DNA of 64,000 nucleotides from an uncultured Bacilli bacterium (lineage in GTDB: Bacteria > Bacillota_I > Bacilli_A > RF39 > UBA660): assembly GCA_910579535.1 (NCBI GenBank), contig CAJTUR010000003.1, forward strand, positions 1-64,000, given 5' to 3'. The notes under the pieces are model-generated. The model did not search any database, was not told the origin of the DNA, and worked only from the letters and a program-made list of their open reading frames with translations. Made by a program: the position numbers and the translations under genes. How positions within the stretch are numbered: position 1 is the first letter of the stretch; each line of letters starts with the position of its first letter. Shown in pieces: positions 1 through 7,983 of this stretch.

Positions 1-662
1 TCAATATAAAATAAACTTAAATTATTTTTATTGAAAAATAACATCCCTATTCCATAGCTCAAAATAAATAAAAAAATAGATGGTAAAAAGTAATTTTGAG
101 TTTGAGTTCTTTGCAATAGGATTCCTAAAAAATAATACCCTATAATATAGGAGAAAAAAGTTTCGTAAAAATAAATAGAAATATTAATTCTCAAACTATT
201 CATTAAAGCTGGAATTATAAGAGTTAAACTAATTAAAATAATAATATCTAAATTTTTTAAATTTTTAGCCATTTTATTTAAGAACGGCACAAATAAATAT
301 AATCCTATCAACATATATAAATACCAATATGGCTCTACAATCGGATCATAGAGTAATGAAGAAAAAAAAGAAATATGGATGGCTTTATCTCTTAAAAAAG
401 TAATAAAGAATGTTATCAAAATTAAAGGTAGAAACACTCTCCAAATTTTTTTCATACTATATTTAAAATCTACTTTTTTTCTTCCTATAAGAAAGCCTGT
501 ACTCATAATAAATAATGGAACGGCGATTCGACATAAGACGTATTCTGCTTTATAAAAATAATTAAAATAATTATTCTCTGCTAAATAAAAACAAGTGTGA
601 TTAAGAAGAACTAAAAAACATGCTATAATTTTAATTAAATTTATATTTGCATTTTGCCTCAT
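1..662 (-). CDS. Acyltransferase 3 family membrane protein (partial)
   Basis: The reading frame is open from an ATG at 662 to the window edge, so the C-terminus is missing; about 220 residues are visible. The start has a good AGGAGG site 6 bases upstream. The translation is strongly hydrophobic, with an N-terminal segment containing NHTCFYLAE and then RIAVPLFIMSTGFLIGRK, which resembles the R-x-A-V-P-x-F motif of acyltransferase 3 (OatA/NodX-like) enzymes, followed by repeated membrane segments and WYLYMLIGLYLFVPFLNK. Such proteins O-acylate cell-envelope or exopolysaccharide sugars in the membrane; the substrate here is unknown. It is the last visible gene of the minus-strand accessory region and lies just after a terminator hairpin. 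Confidence 0.8.
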   Translation of the reverse strand, partial: MRQNANINLIKIIACFLVLLNHTCFYLAENNYFNYFYKAEYVLCRIAVPLFIMSTGFLIGRKKVDFKYSMKKIWRVFLPLILITFFITFLRDKAIHISFFSSLLYDPIVEPYWYLYMLIGLYLFVPFLNKMAKNLKNLDIIILISLTLIIPALMNSLRINISIYFYETFFSYIIGYYFLGILLQRTQTQNYFLPSIFLFILSYGIGMLFFNKNNLSLFYI

Positions 663-680
663 TATATACCTCCTCGAAAT

Positions 681-704
681 AAAAAAGGAACGAAAACTCA
701 TTCC
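681..704 (-). terminator. Rho-independent terminator after the exported protein gene
   Basis: On the minus strand GGAATG-AGTTTT-CGTTCC forms a 6-bp stem with one wobble, followed by six T. It lies between the exported-protein gene (stop at 719) and the ribosome binding site of the acyltransferase gene, so it may act as an attenuator for the latter. Confidence 0.6.
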
Positions 705-718
705 TCAAAAAATTCAGA

Positions 719-1369
719 TTACTTTAAAAAGGAAAAACTTTTATAACTTTTAGTTTTAACATCGAAAATTGTACCATCTTTTTGGCTTATCATGCCATAA
801 TTATCAGCTACAACAATAAACTCGCCAGTTTTTTCATCATAATTTAGGAATAAGATTCTTTCTTTATTTTCTTTCAAAGATTTATCTCCTATATCTTCTA
901 AACTAAATTTTATTTTTTTTCTTTCTAATTCTTCCTCAGTCAATCCTTCCAAATTTACTTTCTTTTTTAAACTTTCACTATTAGAATTAGACACATCTTT
1001 CAGTGAGACAACTCCACCAATGTAACGAGCACTTAATGTTTCATTCAAATAAATATCTTTTTTATTTTTTAAAACTTTCGTGATTTTAAAATCACTTGTA
1101 GTAAATGCTTGACCACTAGAAGAAATTTTAGTTGCTTTATCTTTTTCATAATTTGCTAACACTACTATATCAGAGTAATTGTAAAGATCTTTAGGATCAA
1201 TTACAGCATAATCAGCCATAATATTAACTTCCATATAAATTTCATCTTGATGCTTTTCTCCTATCTCATTTGAATTTAAATTATCGTTAAACTCTTTTTG
1301 GCTATGAATTGTTATAATACCAACACCTATTAAAGTAATGGCAAAAATAAATATAATTGCTTTTTTCAT
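719..1369 (-). CDS. Exported protein of unknown function
   Basis: 216 residues. The N-terminus (MKK then about 18 hydrophobic residues, IIFIFAITLIGVGIITI) is a signal peptide or single membrane anchor; the rest is charged and Lys/Glu-rich, so it probably faces outside. A GGAG site precedes the ATG. No family is recognised. It begins 14 bases after the stop of the upstream metalloprotease gene, so the two are probably co-transcribed and it could be an accessory, inhibitor or partner of the protease. That functional link is inference from position only. Confidence 0.7.
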   Translation of the reverse strand: MKKAIIFIFAITLIGVGIITIHSQKEFNDNLNSNEIGEKHQDEIYMEVNIMADYAVIDPKDLYNYSDIVVLANYEKDKATKISSSGQAFTTSDFKITKVLKNKKDIYLNETLSARYIGGVVSLKDVSNSNSESLKKKVNLEGLTEEELERKKIKFSLEDIGDKSLKENKERILFLNYDEKTGEFIVVADNYGMISQKDGTIFDVKTKSYKSFSFLK

Positions 1370-1383
1370 TAAATATCTCCTTA

Positions 1384-1998
1384 CTATTTATATAACCTAT
1401 TAAATGCATCGTTATCTGCTTGTTGAACAGTTTGTGCCGTCCTATAGTAACCAGTTTGACACATAATACTATTTGGATTTTCATTATTATGTCCTAATCC
1501 AAAAGCATGTCCCATTTCATGTGCTATCGTTCCTTGCTGTTCAGTAAAATTAAACTGAGCAAATACTGGATTATTAATTCGAATTTCTGCAAATAGCCAA
1601 TTTTCTGTTGGCACTGCCGAATCTAATCTATTTATTGAAATCCAAGGAACAATTATTGGATCTCCACCATTAATTCTTTTAAAAGTTGAAGTATAAGCTA
1701 ATCCTCCATTGTCGCCTTCATCTACAGCATAAATATCTACTGCACTCCATTTTTTATCAGCAACAGCTGTAAAAGGATATAATTTATTTCTTCCATAACC
1801 TGTTTTTACCCAGTTTCTTGCGGCTCCAGCAATTAAACCTGAATACCCTGGAGCTGACTGGTCAACATAATAATGAATATTCTCAACGTTCCAAGTAATA
1901 TGGTATCCATTAGGAGATGTTGGTGTAATTGTTTCCGCATTTACAATGCCTGGAATTATCATGCTAACTAATATTGCTAATAATAATCTTTTTTTCAT
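1384..1998 (-). CDS. Secreted matrixin-like zinc metalloprotease
   Basis: 204 residues with a clear signal peptide (MKKRLLLAILVSMIIPGIVNA). Near residue 160 lies HEMGHAFGLGH, the HExxHxxGxxH zinc site of metzincins, followed by NPNSIM, which gives the Met-turn methionine. The length fits a minimal M10A/matrixin catalytic domain without a propeptide or C-terminal binding domain. The enzyme should act outside the cell on proteins. It is followed by an exported protein gene in the same orientation. An 18-bp motif at 2166-2183 is shared with the region upstream of the DUF1906 gene. The ribosome site (AGAAAG) is weak. Confidence 0.85.
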   Translation of the reverse strand: MKKRLLLAILVSMIIPGIVNAETITPTSPNGYHITWNVENIHYYVDQSAPGYSGLIAGAARNWVKTGYGRNKLYPFTAVADKKWSAVDIYAVDEGDNGGLAYTSTFKRINGGDPIIVPWISINRLDSAVPTENWLFAEIRINNPVFAQFNFTEQQGTIAHEMGHAFGLGHNNENPNSIMCQTGYYRTAQTVQQADNDAFNRLYK

Positions 1999-2165
1999 TT
2001 TCTAAAACTCTTTCTTTTGTTTTAATTTTATAAAATTTATTAAATTCTTTTCTATTATCACATCCATTCATTAATAAAGTCCATACTACAGAAAAAATTC
2101 ACAAGCAACATAAATATAATAATTAACTTTATTAAAATAATTTTAATAATAATTTTTTTAAAATT

Positions 2166-2183
2166 ACACTACTTATTAGGCGA
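2166..2183 (-). promoter_or_regulatory. Conserved 18-bp upstream motif, copy 1
   Basis: The plus strand reads acactacttattaggcga. The same sequence with one difference (acactacttgttaggcga) lies at 5385-5402. Each is about 160-170 bp upstream of a gene for a predicted extracellular enzyme (metalloprotease here). It may be an operator or part of a promoter; no function is established. Confidence 0.45.
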
Positions 2184-2191
2184 TATTTCCC

Positions 2192-2235
2192 TAAAAAAAA
2201 ACTATAGTAAATTTTCAAATATCTACTATAGTTTT
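2192..2235 (-). terminator. Terminator of the 2294-2881 lipoprotein gene
   Basis: A 12-bp inverted repeat (aaaactatagta / tactatagtttt) with a 14-base loop is followed on the minus strand by a long T run. The rest of 1999-2293 is very AT-rich; besides this hairpin it holds only the conserved 18-bp motif and presumably the metalloprotease promoter. Confidence 0.7.
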
Positions 2236-2293
2236 AAAATTAGTATTTTATGCATAAAAGTTTTAATTAATTACTTTTCATAAAATAAATGCA

Positions 2294-2881
2294 TTAATCT
2301 TTATTTATTTCACATTTATAATCATCTAAAGAACACTTTATACTTGAAAAATTTTCATGTTCTCCATCGATTGTTGTTTGATGATAGTCATTAATATACA
2401 TTATATTATTTTCAATTTTTTCAATACAAGAATATGAAATATCTTTATACTCAGTATTTTTTCTATATAATGAATCAATATTTAAATAATTTTCTTTCTT
2501 TTCAAATTTTTCTCCGTTTAAATTATATTCAGTTAAACGAAATCCATAATCACTTAAAATATAATACTTTCTATCATAAAAAATATTTCTACAAGCTTTA
2601 TTTCCCTCTTTGGGAAGTTCATTTGCATGCGGATATTCAGTATCTAATAATATATAATCATTATCTGTAATTTTGTAAAATAAACCATTTGTGGGTTCAA
2701 ATTCGTCATCTAATGAAGCCACTTGATATTCGTGTATACGTCTATTATCATCCATGTAATTAAAAGAAATATGATTTTTTTCTATTAAGTCATAGTGCTT
2801 ATAATCTTTGTATTTATCTTCCTTTTTACATCCACATAACACTACACAAGCCAAGACTATAACTAAAACTTTAAATTTCAT
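2294..2881 (-). CDS. Putative lipoprotein of unknown function
   Basis: 195 residues. The N-terminus MKFKVLVIVLACVVLCGCKKED is a lipoprotein signal with lipobox VLCGC, so the mature protein would be lipid-anchored at Cys18. The remainder is hydrophilic and rich in Asp, Tyr and Asn, with no recognised domain. It has its own terminator downstream and lies between the DUF1906 gene and the metalloprotease gene, all in one orientation. Function unknown. Confidence 0.75.
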   Translation of the reverse strand: MKFKVLVIVLACVVLCGCKKEDKYKDYKHYDLIEKNHISFNYMDDNRRIHEYQVASLDDEFEPTNGLFYKITDNDYILLDTEYPHANELPKEGNKACRNIFYDRKYYILSDYGFRLTEYNLNGEKFEKKENYLNIDSLYRKNTEYKDISYSCIEKIENNIMYINDYHQTTIDGEHENFSSIKCSLDDYKCEINKD

Positions 2882-2933
2882 TTAAATTCACCCAAATAAA
2901 TTGTATCATTAAAAGGTCTATTTATAAAGATTT

Positions 2934-5225
2934 TTAATACCAAGCCCTATCTGCACCAGAACTAGCATATTCTAAACCAACACTAACAAAACAATTAAAA
3001 TTCTCAAATGTTTCTTGACCATTCCATTTTATCTGATCTACAAACATAGTCCACGGTCTTGAAGCACCTGGTTTTTTCTTATTACCTGCATTTATTTTTA
3101 TTTTGTCACCTGGATTAAGCATTCCTTGATAATCAGCACCTTTGAAATATGGAACTGGTTTGTTTATAGTAAATTCAATAGGAGTAGACCATGCACAAAA
3201 TTCATAACTATTATTATTTGGAATATAATTTACACTTGTAAAAAGGTCTTGATCAATTGGAACTTGACTCCAATTTGCATTATTTATATTTGTATCATCA
3301 TAACCTGGACCGCCCGAAACGTAACCCACTTTAACATCCACTCCATCATTATACATAATTTTATGAATATAATCTGAAATATCAGGATCTGTTAAACCGA
3401 AAAATATATAAAAATCATTAACTTTTATTTCGCCAATTTTATTTCCAGTGGTTACATAGCGCAAGCCTTCGGCGGTATCAGTAACTTTTTTGCCTTCATA
3501 TACAGGAATAGATGAACTTCCACGATTTATTAATATGAATGAGTTTGCCAAAGTATTAAATTCATTTAACTCAGAGGTTTCAATGGTAGAATATTCTTGA
3601 GATATGCCTTTATACCTTCCTGAAAAACCATCTTTATCTATTTCTATTGATTTTCCATTTGATGATATAGTTGTTGTAGCAAATTGGTCAAAAGCCCAAT
3701 TATTTGGAATTGTAAATCCTAAATTTCCACTAAAGCCTGTTGACATATCACTTACAAAACTACTACAAGCATATCCTGCATTACAAACCCTAGTACATAC
3801 ATTTCTACTTCCGTATATTCCTAAGCGATACTTACCACCACATTTAGACATAAAAGTACTATATAAAGTTTTAAAATAAGGTATTATATTACTTGTAATT
3901 TGTGCATCAGTAGCATCAAAATCAACTGCAAAATAAATAATTGTTCCAAATTGTAAATAGAATTTATTAGCATCATTTACTGCATTAATCGCATCATTTA
4001 CTGCATTTAAATTATTAAAATAATTTAAAGCATTTGCTCCCTTTTGAAATATAGGAAATAATCTTATTCCATTAGAGAAAATAGTTTTAATCTCTACCAA
4101 ACTCATTTCTTTATCTAAACTACTTCCTTCAACATTTGATAAGTATCTACCAATATATAAATAACCATTATTTTTTAATACATCAACGTTATTTCCAGTT
4201 ATTTTTGTTATACAATCGCATGCAACTGCTTTTCTATCTTTATTTCCACAACTGATTAATAAAGAAAGCCATGTATTAAAATCAATTGTTCCTGTTTCTG
4301 ATAAAGCATACATTTTTTGAAATTCTTTAATAACATTTGCTTCTAAATCTCCAACTATTTGTCCTGAACCATACCCATTAAAATATAAGGCTATTTTGGC
4401 TAATCTTTTAAACATTGTTATATTTGAATCTGAATATTTAACTCCTTTATAACTTAGTCCATACGTTTGACCATTCATCTGATAACCGCCATTATATGGA
4501 ATATTTGGTAAAGATTTCTGAGTAGCTGGACCGCAATTGCCATTAGCGGTTCCCACTGGCATACCTTCTTCGGCTTGTATAGCATAAATTAAACCTTGAC
4601 TTGTTCTTCTACCATAAACTCCGTCACAAGGACGTATTCCTATATAATTTTCATAATTTCCATTTAAATATCTTTGCATTAATATTATATTTTGCGTTCT
4701 TTCTGATGTATTATAAGAAGTAAAATAATCCATTGATAGTAATGCTTTCATAATATTTAATGTTACTGTTGATGTTTCTGCTAAAACACCAGCATCTTCT
4801 TTTAATCTTTTTATTGCCTTTCCAGTATTAGTTAAAAAATTACAAGTAATTGAACTTGAACCATAACTATACCCTTTACAATTTAAAGCACCCTGAATTA
4901 TTCCATAAATATTATGCATTGTTTGATCATTAAGTTGATTATTTAAACCATGTTGAGGAATTGTATTTTGATCTGGTTGTTCTAATATTCCATTGGGAAA
5001 ATTATTTTTAAAAGCGGTTTCAGTTCCAGGACCAAAATTATTAGCTGGAGATGATAAACCTAAACATATTTGAAATGCTCTAGTAAGTGCATAAATAGTA
5101 TCCCAACCAGTTTTACCATTTTCCGTTACATTATTGTAACCATTTTTACCACCAAATGTATCATTTAACCATTTTTGGGTATTTAATACATAGGGATCTC
5201 CATCTCTAGTATTTTTATCTACCAT
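2934..5225 (-). CDS. DUF1906 glycoside-hydrolase-like protein
   Basis: 763 residues from the ATG at 5225, which has an AGAGGTG site; an upstream in-frame start at 5252 lacks one. The N-terminal ~330 residues contain segments resembling peptidoglycan-binding folds (VLNTQKWLNDTFGG..., FQKMYALSETGTIDFNTW). Residues ~340-540 match the Rv2525c-like/DUF1906 TIM-barrel hydrolase pattern (GYLYIGRYLS, RLFPIFQ, IYFAVDFDATD, RLGIYGSRNVC, WAFDQFATT). About 200 C-terminal residues are unassigned. No signal peptide is visible, although a cell-wall substrate is expected from the family, so release may be by lysis or a non-classical route. Cys-rich spots are unusual for a cytoplasmic enzyme. Confidence 0.8.
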   Translation of the reverse strand: MVDKNTRDGDPYVLNTQKWLNDTFGGKNGYNNVTENGKTGWDTIYALTRAFQICLGLSSPANNFGPGTETAFKNNFPNGILEQPDQNTIPQHGLNNQLNDQTMHNIYGIIQGALNCKGYSYGSSSITCNFLTNTGKAIKRLKEDAGVLAETSTVTLNIMKALLSMDYFTSYNTSERTQNIILMQRYLNGNYENYIGIRPCDGVYGRRTSQGLIYAIQAEEGMPVGTANGNCGPATQKSLPNIPYNGGYQMNGQTYGLSYKGVKYSDSNITMFKRLAKIALYFNGYGSGQIVGDLEANVIKEFQKMYALSETGTIDFNTWLSLLISCGNKDRKAVACDCITKITGNNVDVLKNNGYLYIGRYLSNVEGSSLDKEMSLVEIKTIFSNGIRLFPIFQKGANALNYFNNLNAVNDAINAVNDANKFYLQFGTIIYFAVDFDATDAQITSNIIPYFKTLYSTFMSKCGGKYRLGIYGSRNVCTRVCNAGYACSSFVSDMSTGFSGNLGFTIPNNWAFDQFATTTISSNGKSIEIDKDGFSGRYKGISQEYSTIETSELNEFNTLANSFILINRGSSSIPVYEGKKVTDTAEGLRYVTTGNKIGEIKVNDFYIFFGLTDPDISDYIHKIMYNDGVDVKVGYVSGGPGYDDTNINNANWSQVPIDQDLFTSVNYIPNNNSYEFCAWSTPIEFTINKPVPYFKGADYQGMLNPGDKIKINAGNKKKPGASRPWTMFVDQIKWNGQETFENFNCFVSVGLEYASSGADRAWY

Positions 5226-5384
5226 TTTAATCACCTCTCTATTTAATAGCAAATTTCTGTGAAATAAAATTTAAAAATGACTACTTCTAAAAATTAAATT
5301 TAAAATTTTTTGTCTTAATTTCTTAAAAATTAAATAAATTATTTATTTCACTAAAAAAATCTTAACAAATTTTAATAATTTACT

Positions 5385-5402
5385 ACACTACTTGTTAGGC
5401 GA
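5385..5402 (-). promoter_or_regulatory. Conserved 18-bp upstream motif, copy 2
   Basis: The plus strand reads acactacttgttaggcga, 17 of 18 identical to the copy at 2166-2183, and ends 160 bp before the ATG of the DUF1906 gene. The shared sequence in otherwise unrelated AT-rich intergenic DNA suggests a common regulator binding site or promoter. Confidence 0.45.
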
Positions 5403-5431
5403 AAAAAAAGAACATTTCATAATATCCTTTT

Positions 5432-5650
5432 TTAATTATTTAAATATATAAGAGATAATAAAACTTCTAGACGAACATTAAATATTTTGCTTATGTTCAC
5501 GAGAGTATTGATACTTGGGTTTGTAATACCCCTTTCCCACTTTGATACGGATTTACCATTTATTTCTAATAACTCTCCTAATTTTTCTTGAGTTAAATGT
5601 TCGTTTTTTCTTAATTGGAAAATATAATCTCCAAAACTGTTTTTAACCAT
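5432..5650 (-). CDS. Small XRE-family transcriptional regulator
   Basis: 72 residues, almost entirely one Cro/C1-type HTH: QLRKNEHLTQEKLGELLEINGKSVSKWERGITNPSINTLVNISKIFNV. A canonical AAGGAGG precedes the ATG. The length is that of a single-domain repressor. It sits just upstream of the conserved 18-bp motif and the DUF1906 gene, so it is a reasonable candidate to control the neighbouring secreted-protein genes; this is inference. Confidence 0.85.
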   Translation of the reverse strand: MVKNSFGDYIFQLRKNEHLTQEKLGELLEINGKSVSKWERGITNPSINTLVNISKIFNVRLEVLLSLIYLNN

Positions 5651-5672
5651 ATACTGCCTCCTTATTTAAGGA

Positions 5673-6407
5673 TTAAATAGTTATATCTACACCAGCCATC
5701 TTATCAAATAAATTATTATTTCCAAATGCAAATACGCTACCAAGTCCATTATCAGAAATACTAAAATTAGTACTATCTGCTAAAGAAATATTTCTAATAG
5801 CATGTTGATAACTTGCATATACTCTTCCACCTGGAGCTACTTTAAATGATTGTTGAAGTAAAATTGTAGAGCAATTATCAGGTATTTTAATAGAAGCACC
5901 ATATCCATTTGAAAATTGTTTTGAACCATCTATTGTTTTATTAACACCATCAAATAACATTAAATTACTAATAGAACTTTGAAATGAAGTATTATAAAGC
6001 CTCACACCCATAACATCATAACTTTTAACATTTGGAATTGCTTTCCATTCTAATCTAACTACTATCATTTTTGAGGATGTCTGAGAAGTAATTGTTGATA
6101 TTTTTAACTTTTTATAATTCGTATCATGAGTTTGTGAATAAGGTATTAAATCGTAAAAATTATCATTACTAATAGTCTCTATTTTTAAATTGGGAGAAGA
6201 ATAAAAATCTAAATATTCATCAAACATATCTTGAGTTAAATTATCTAATGCTTCCAAACCATTAATTTTAAGAACATTTTTATATTCTGTTTCATTCATT
6301 TCAACACCATTGTGATTAGTATAATATGGCTTTTCTTTTGCACTCACATTAACAGTTATTAACAGCAAACCAATCAAAAGTCCAAAATATTTTAATTTAG
6401 TTTTCAT
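5673..6407 (-). CDS. Secreted protein of unknown function
   Basis: 244 residues from the ATG at 6407, chosen because it has an AAAGGAGG site and starts a signal peptide (MKTKLKYFGLLIGLLLITVNVSAKE); an upstream ATG at 6461 adds 18 residues without that logic. The mature N-terminus, PYYTNHNGVEMNETEYKNVL, resembles a motif common at the start of mature secreted proteins in low-GC Bacillota. The C-terminal half is Ser/Asn/Gly-rich and probably beta. No enzyme motif is recognised. It ends 22 bases before the start of the small XRE gene. Confidence 0.7.
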   Translation of the reverse strand: MKTKLKYFGLLIGLLLITVNVSAKEKPYYTNHNGVEMNETEYKNVLKINGLEALDNLTQDMFDEYLDFYSSPNLKIETISNDNFYDLIPYSQTHDTNYKKLKISTITSQTSSKMIVVRLEWKAIPNVKSYDVMGVRLYNTSFQSSISNLMLFDGVNKTIDGSKQFSNGYGASIKIPDNCSTILLQQSFKVAPGGRVYASYQHAIRNISLADSTNFSISDNGLGSVFAFGNNNLFDKMAGVDITI

Positions 6408-6508
6408 GAAATCCTCCTTTCTGAAAACAACATAACAATTTTGAAGAAAATGTTCAAGCAACGATTCATTTCTTTAACTCCCATTTAAAAAAAATCATCT
6501 CTGATTTT

Positions 6509-7630
6509 CTATTTTAAATAAACATCCACATAATTTTTTTTATAATAATCATATTTATTTTTATGATTTTTACAATCACCACTATTACATACAATATTTC
6601 CGTTGGTATATAAAGACTCGGCTAATTCATTTGATTTATTATTAAAATGATATTCGTAATTCTCTTCTCCCCAATAATAAAATTCTTCAATACTATTTTT
6701 ATTTTGTTCAGAAACTATAAAAGAATTTAATTCTTGATTATAAACAATATTTACCTTTTTGTTATTTTTATCTGTATAATTTAATACATATTCATTATTT
6801 TCATTAAGGGTAAAATTTTTCTTTATTTTAGATAAAGGATCATCTTCCGCAATGCCATTTTTGTTAGAATTGTTATTTGATATTTTATCTTCTTCATTAA
6901 ATAATAGTTTGCTATTTGCATATACTCTTTCACATTTTAAATCAATTGTAGAAGTTTTTAAAGAACCATTTTCTTTATAAGAAATTTCTAACATCATATT
7001 TTTAATTATTAAATTAATGTCTTTAAAATCAAAATATTCATTATAACCTTTATTTTGAATTAATAATGCCTCTCCTTTTTCAGAAGAATAAATTTTCTTT
7101 TTTTCATTTTCTTTTATATAGTAATATTCAATATTTTCTATTTCATAATTTAAAGATTTTACTCCTCCAAATTTTATATAAGCGTTTTCGTTAGAAAATA
7201 CTGCCAATGTTTCTAACATTTCAAAATTCTCATTATTCCCACTTATTTTATAAATTCTAAATTGGTTATATGTTGAAATAAAATAATAAATTAAAAATGA
7301 AATTATTAAAGAAAAAATAATGAGACTAGAAAATATTATAATTCTTTTAATCTTTTTAGTATTATCTTTCAAAATATCTATTAAAATATTGTCTACATAT
7401 TTGCTATTTTTTTCTTTTTTTCTTTCACCAGCCATTATTTCATTAGGAGTAATCTTAAAAACTTCACATAACTTTGATAACAATTCATAATCTGGGATGC
7501 CCACTCCACGCTCCCATCTACTTATTGCTTGTCTAGTAACATATAATTTACTTGCTAATTGCTCTTGAGTTAAACCACTTTTTTCACGCTCATGAGCAAT
7601 CAACTTTCCTATCTTTTTAGAATCAATCAT
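6509..7630 (-). CDS. XRE regulator fused to a membrane-anchored sensor domain
   Basis: 373 residues. Residues ~7-62 form an XRE HTH (REKSGLTQEQLASKLYVTRQAISRWERGVGIPDYELLSKLCEVF). A hydrophobic segment near residues 95-117 (IIIFSSLIIFSLIISFLIYYFIS) should cross the membrane, leaving about 250 residues outside. The outer part is Asn/Lys/Glu-rich with no recognised fold. This one-component layout suggests a regulator sensing an envelope signal. It lies among other XRE regulators and secreted proteins, immediately downstream of another XRE gene. Confidence 0.8.
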   Translation of the reverse strand: MIDSKKIGKLIAHEREKSGLTQEQLASKLYVTRQAISRWERGVGIPDYELLSKLCEVFKITPNEIMAGERKKEKNSKYVDNILIDILKDNTKKIKRIIIFSSLIIFSLIISFLIYYFISTYNQFRIYKISGNNENFEMLETLAVFSNENAYIKFGGVKSLNYEIENIEYYYIKENEKKKIYSSEKGEALLIQNKGYNEYFDFKDINLIIKNMMLEISYKENGSLKTSTIDLKCERVYANSKLLFNEEDKISNNNSNKNGIAEDDPLSKIKKNFTLNENNEYVLNYTDKNNKKVNIVYNQELNSFIVSEQNKNSIEEFYYWGEENYEYHFNNKSNELAESLYTNGNIVCNSGDCKNHKNKYDYYKKNYVDVYLK

Positions 7631-7647
7631 ACCTCTTCACCCTATAA

Positions 7648-7884
7648 TTAATTATATACTTTTTCGTTGTCTTTACAATCTTCTAAAAGTTGTAAATAAT
7701 CAATATTTAAAATATTAGCAAATTTTTCAACATTAGTCAAAGTTGTATTGTATCTCCCACTTTCTAATAAACTTAAATGAGTAACACTCATATTTGCAAG
7801 TTCAACAAATTGTTCTTGTGTATAATTACATTCTTTTCGATATTTTTTCAAGTTTTTACCAAAATTTTTCAATATTTTTTTCAT
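7648..7884 (-). CDS. XRE-family transcriptional regulator
   Basis: 78 residues from the ATG at 7884 (a GTG at 7896 would add four). One HTH domain: GKNLKKYRKECNYTQEQFVELANMSVTHLSLLESGRYNTTLTNVEKFANIL. Neither start has a recognisable Shine-Dalgarno, so translation could be weak or from a very short leader. It sits at the boundary between the conjugation operon, which ends at 7984, and the accessory region, a usual place for an ICE control gene. Confidence 0.8.
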   Translation of the reverse strand: MKKILKNFGKNLKKYRKECNYTQEQFVELANMSVTHLSLLESGRYNTTLTNVEKFANILNIDYLQLLEDCKDNEKVYN

Positions 7885-7983
7885 ATTACTAATCACTAGA
7901 AAAATTTTACCGATAAATTATTAAAACCACCATTAAATGACATATAAAGTTCCAAATAAATGTTTTAGAAAATAAAAGGAAAA

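Noticed and set aside
2720..2730. Extra attcgtgta word inside the lipoprotein gene as a possible left ICE end repeat
   Set aside because: It is a single 9-base match within coding sequence, expected by chance in AT-rich DNA; not enough to define an attachment site.
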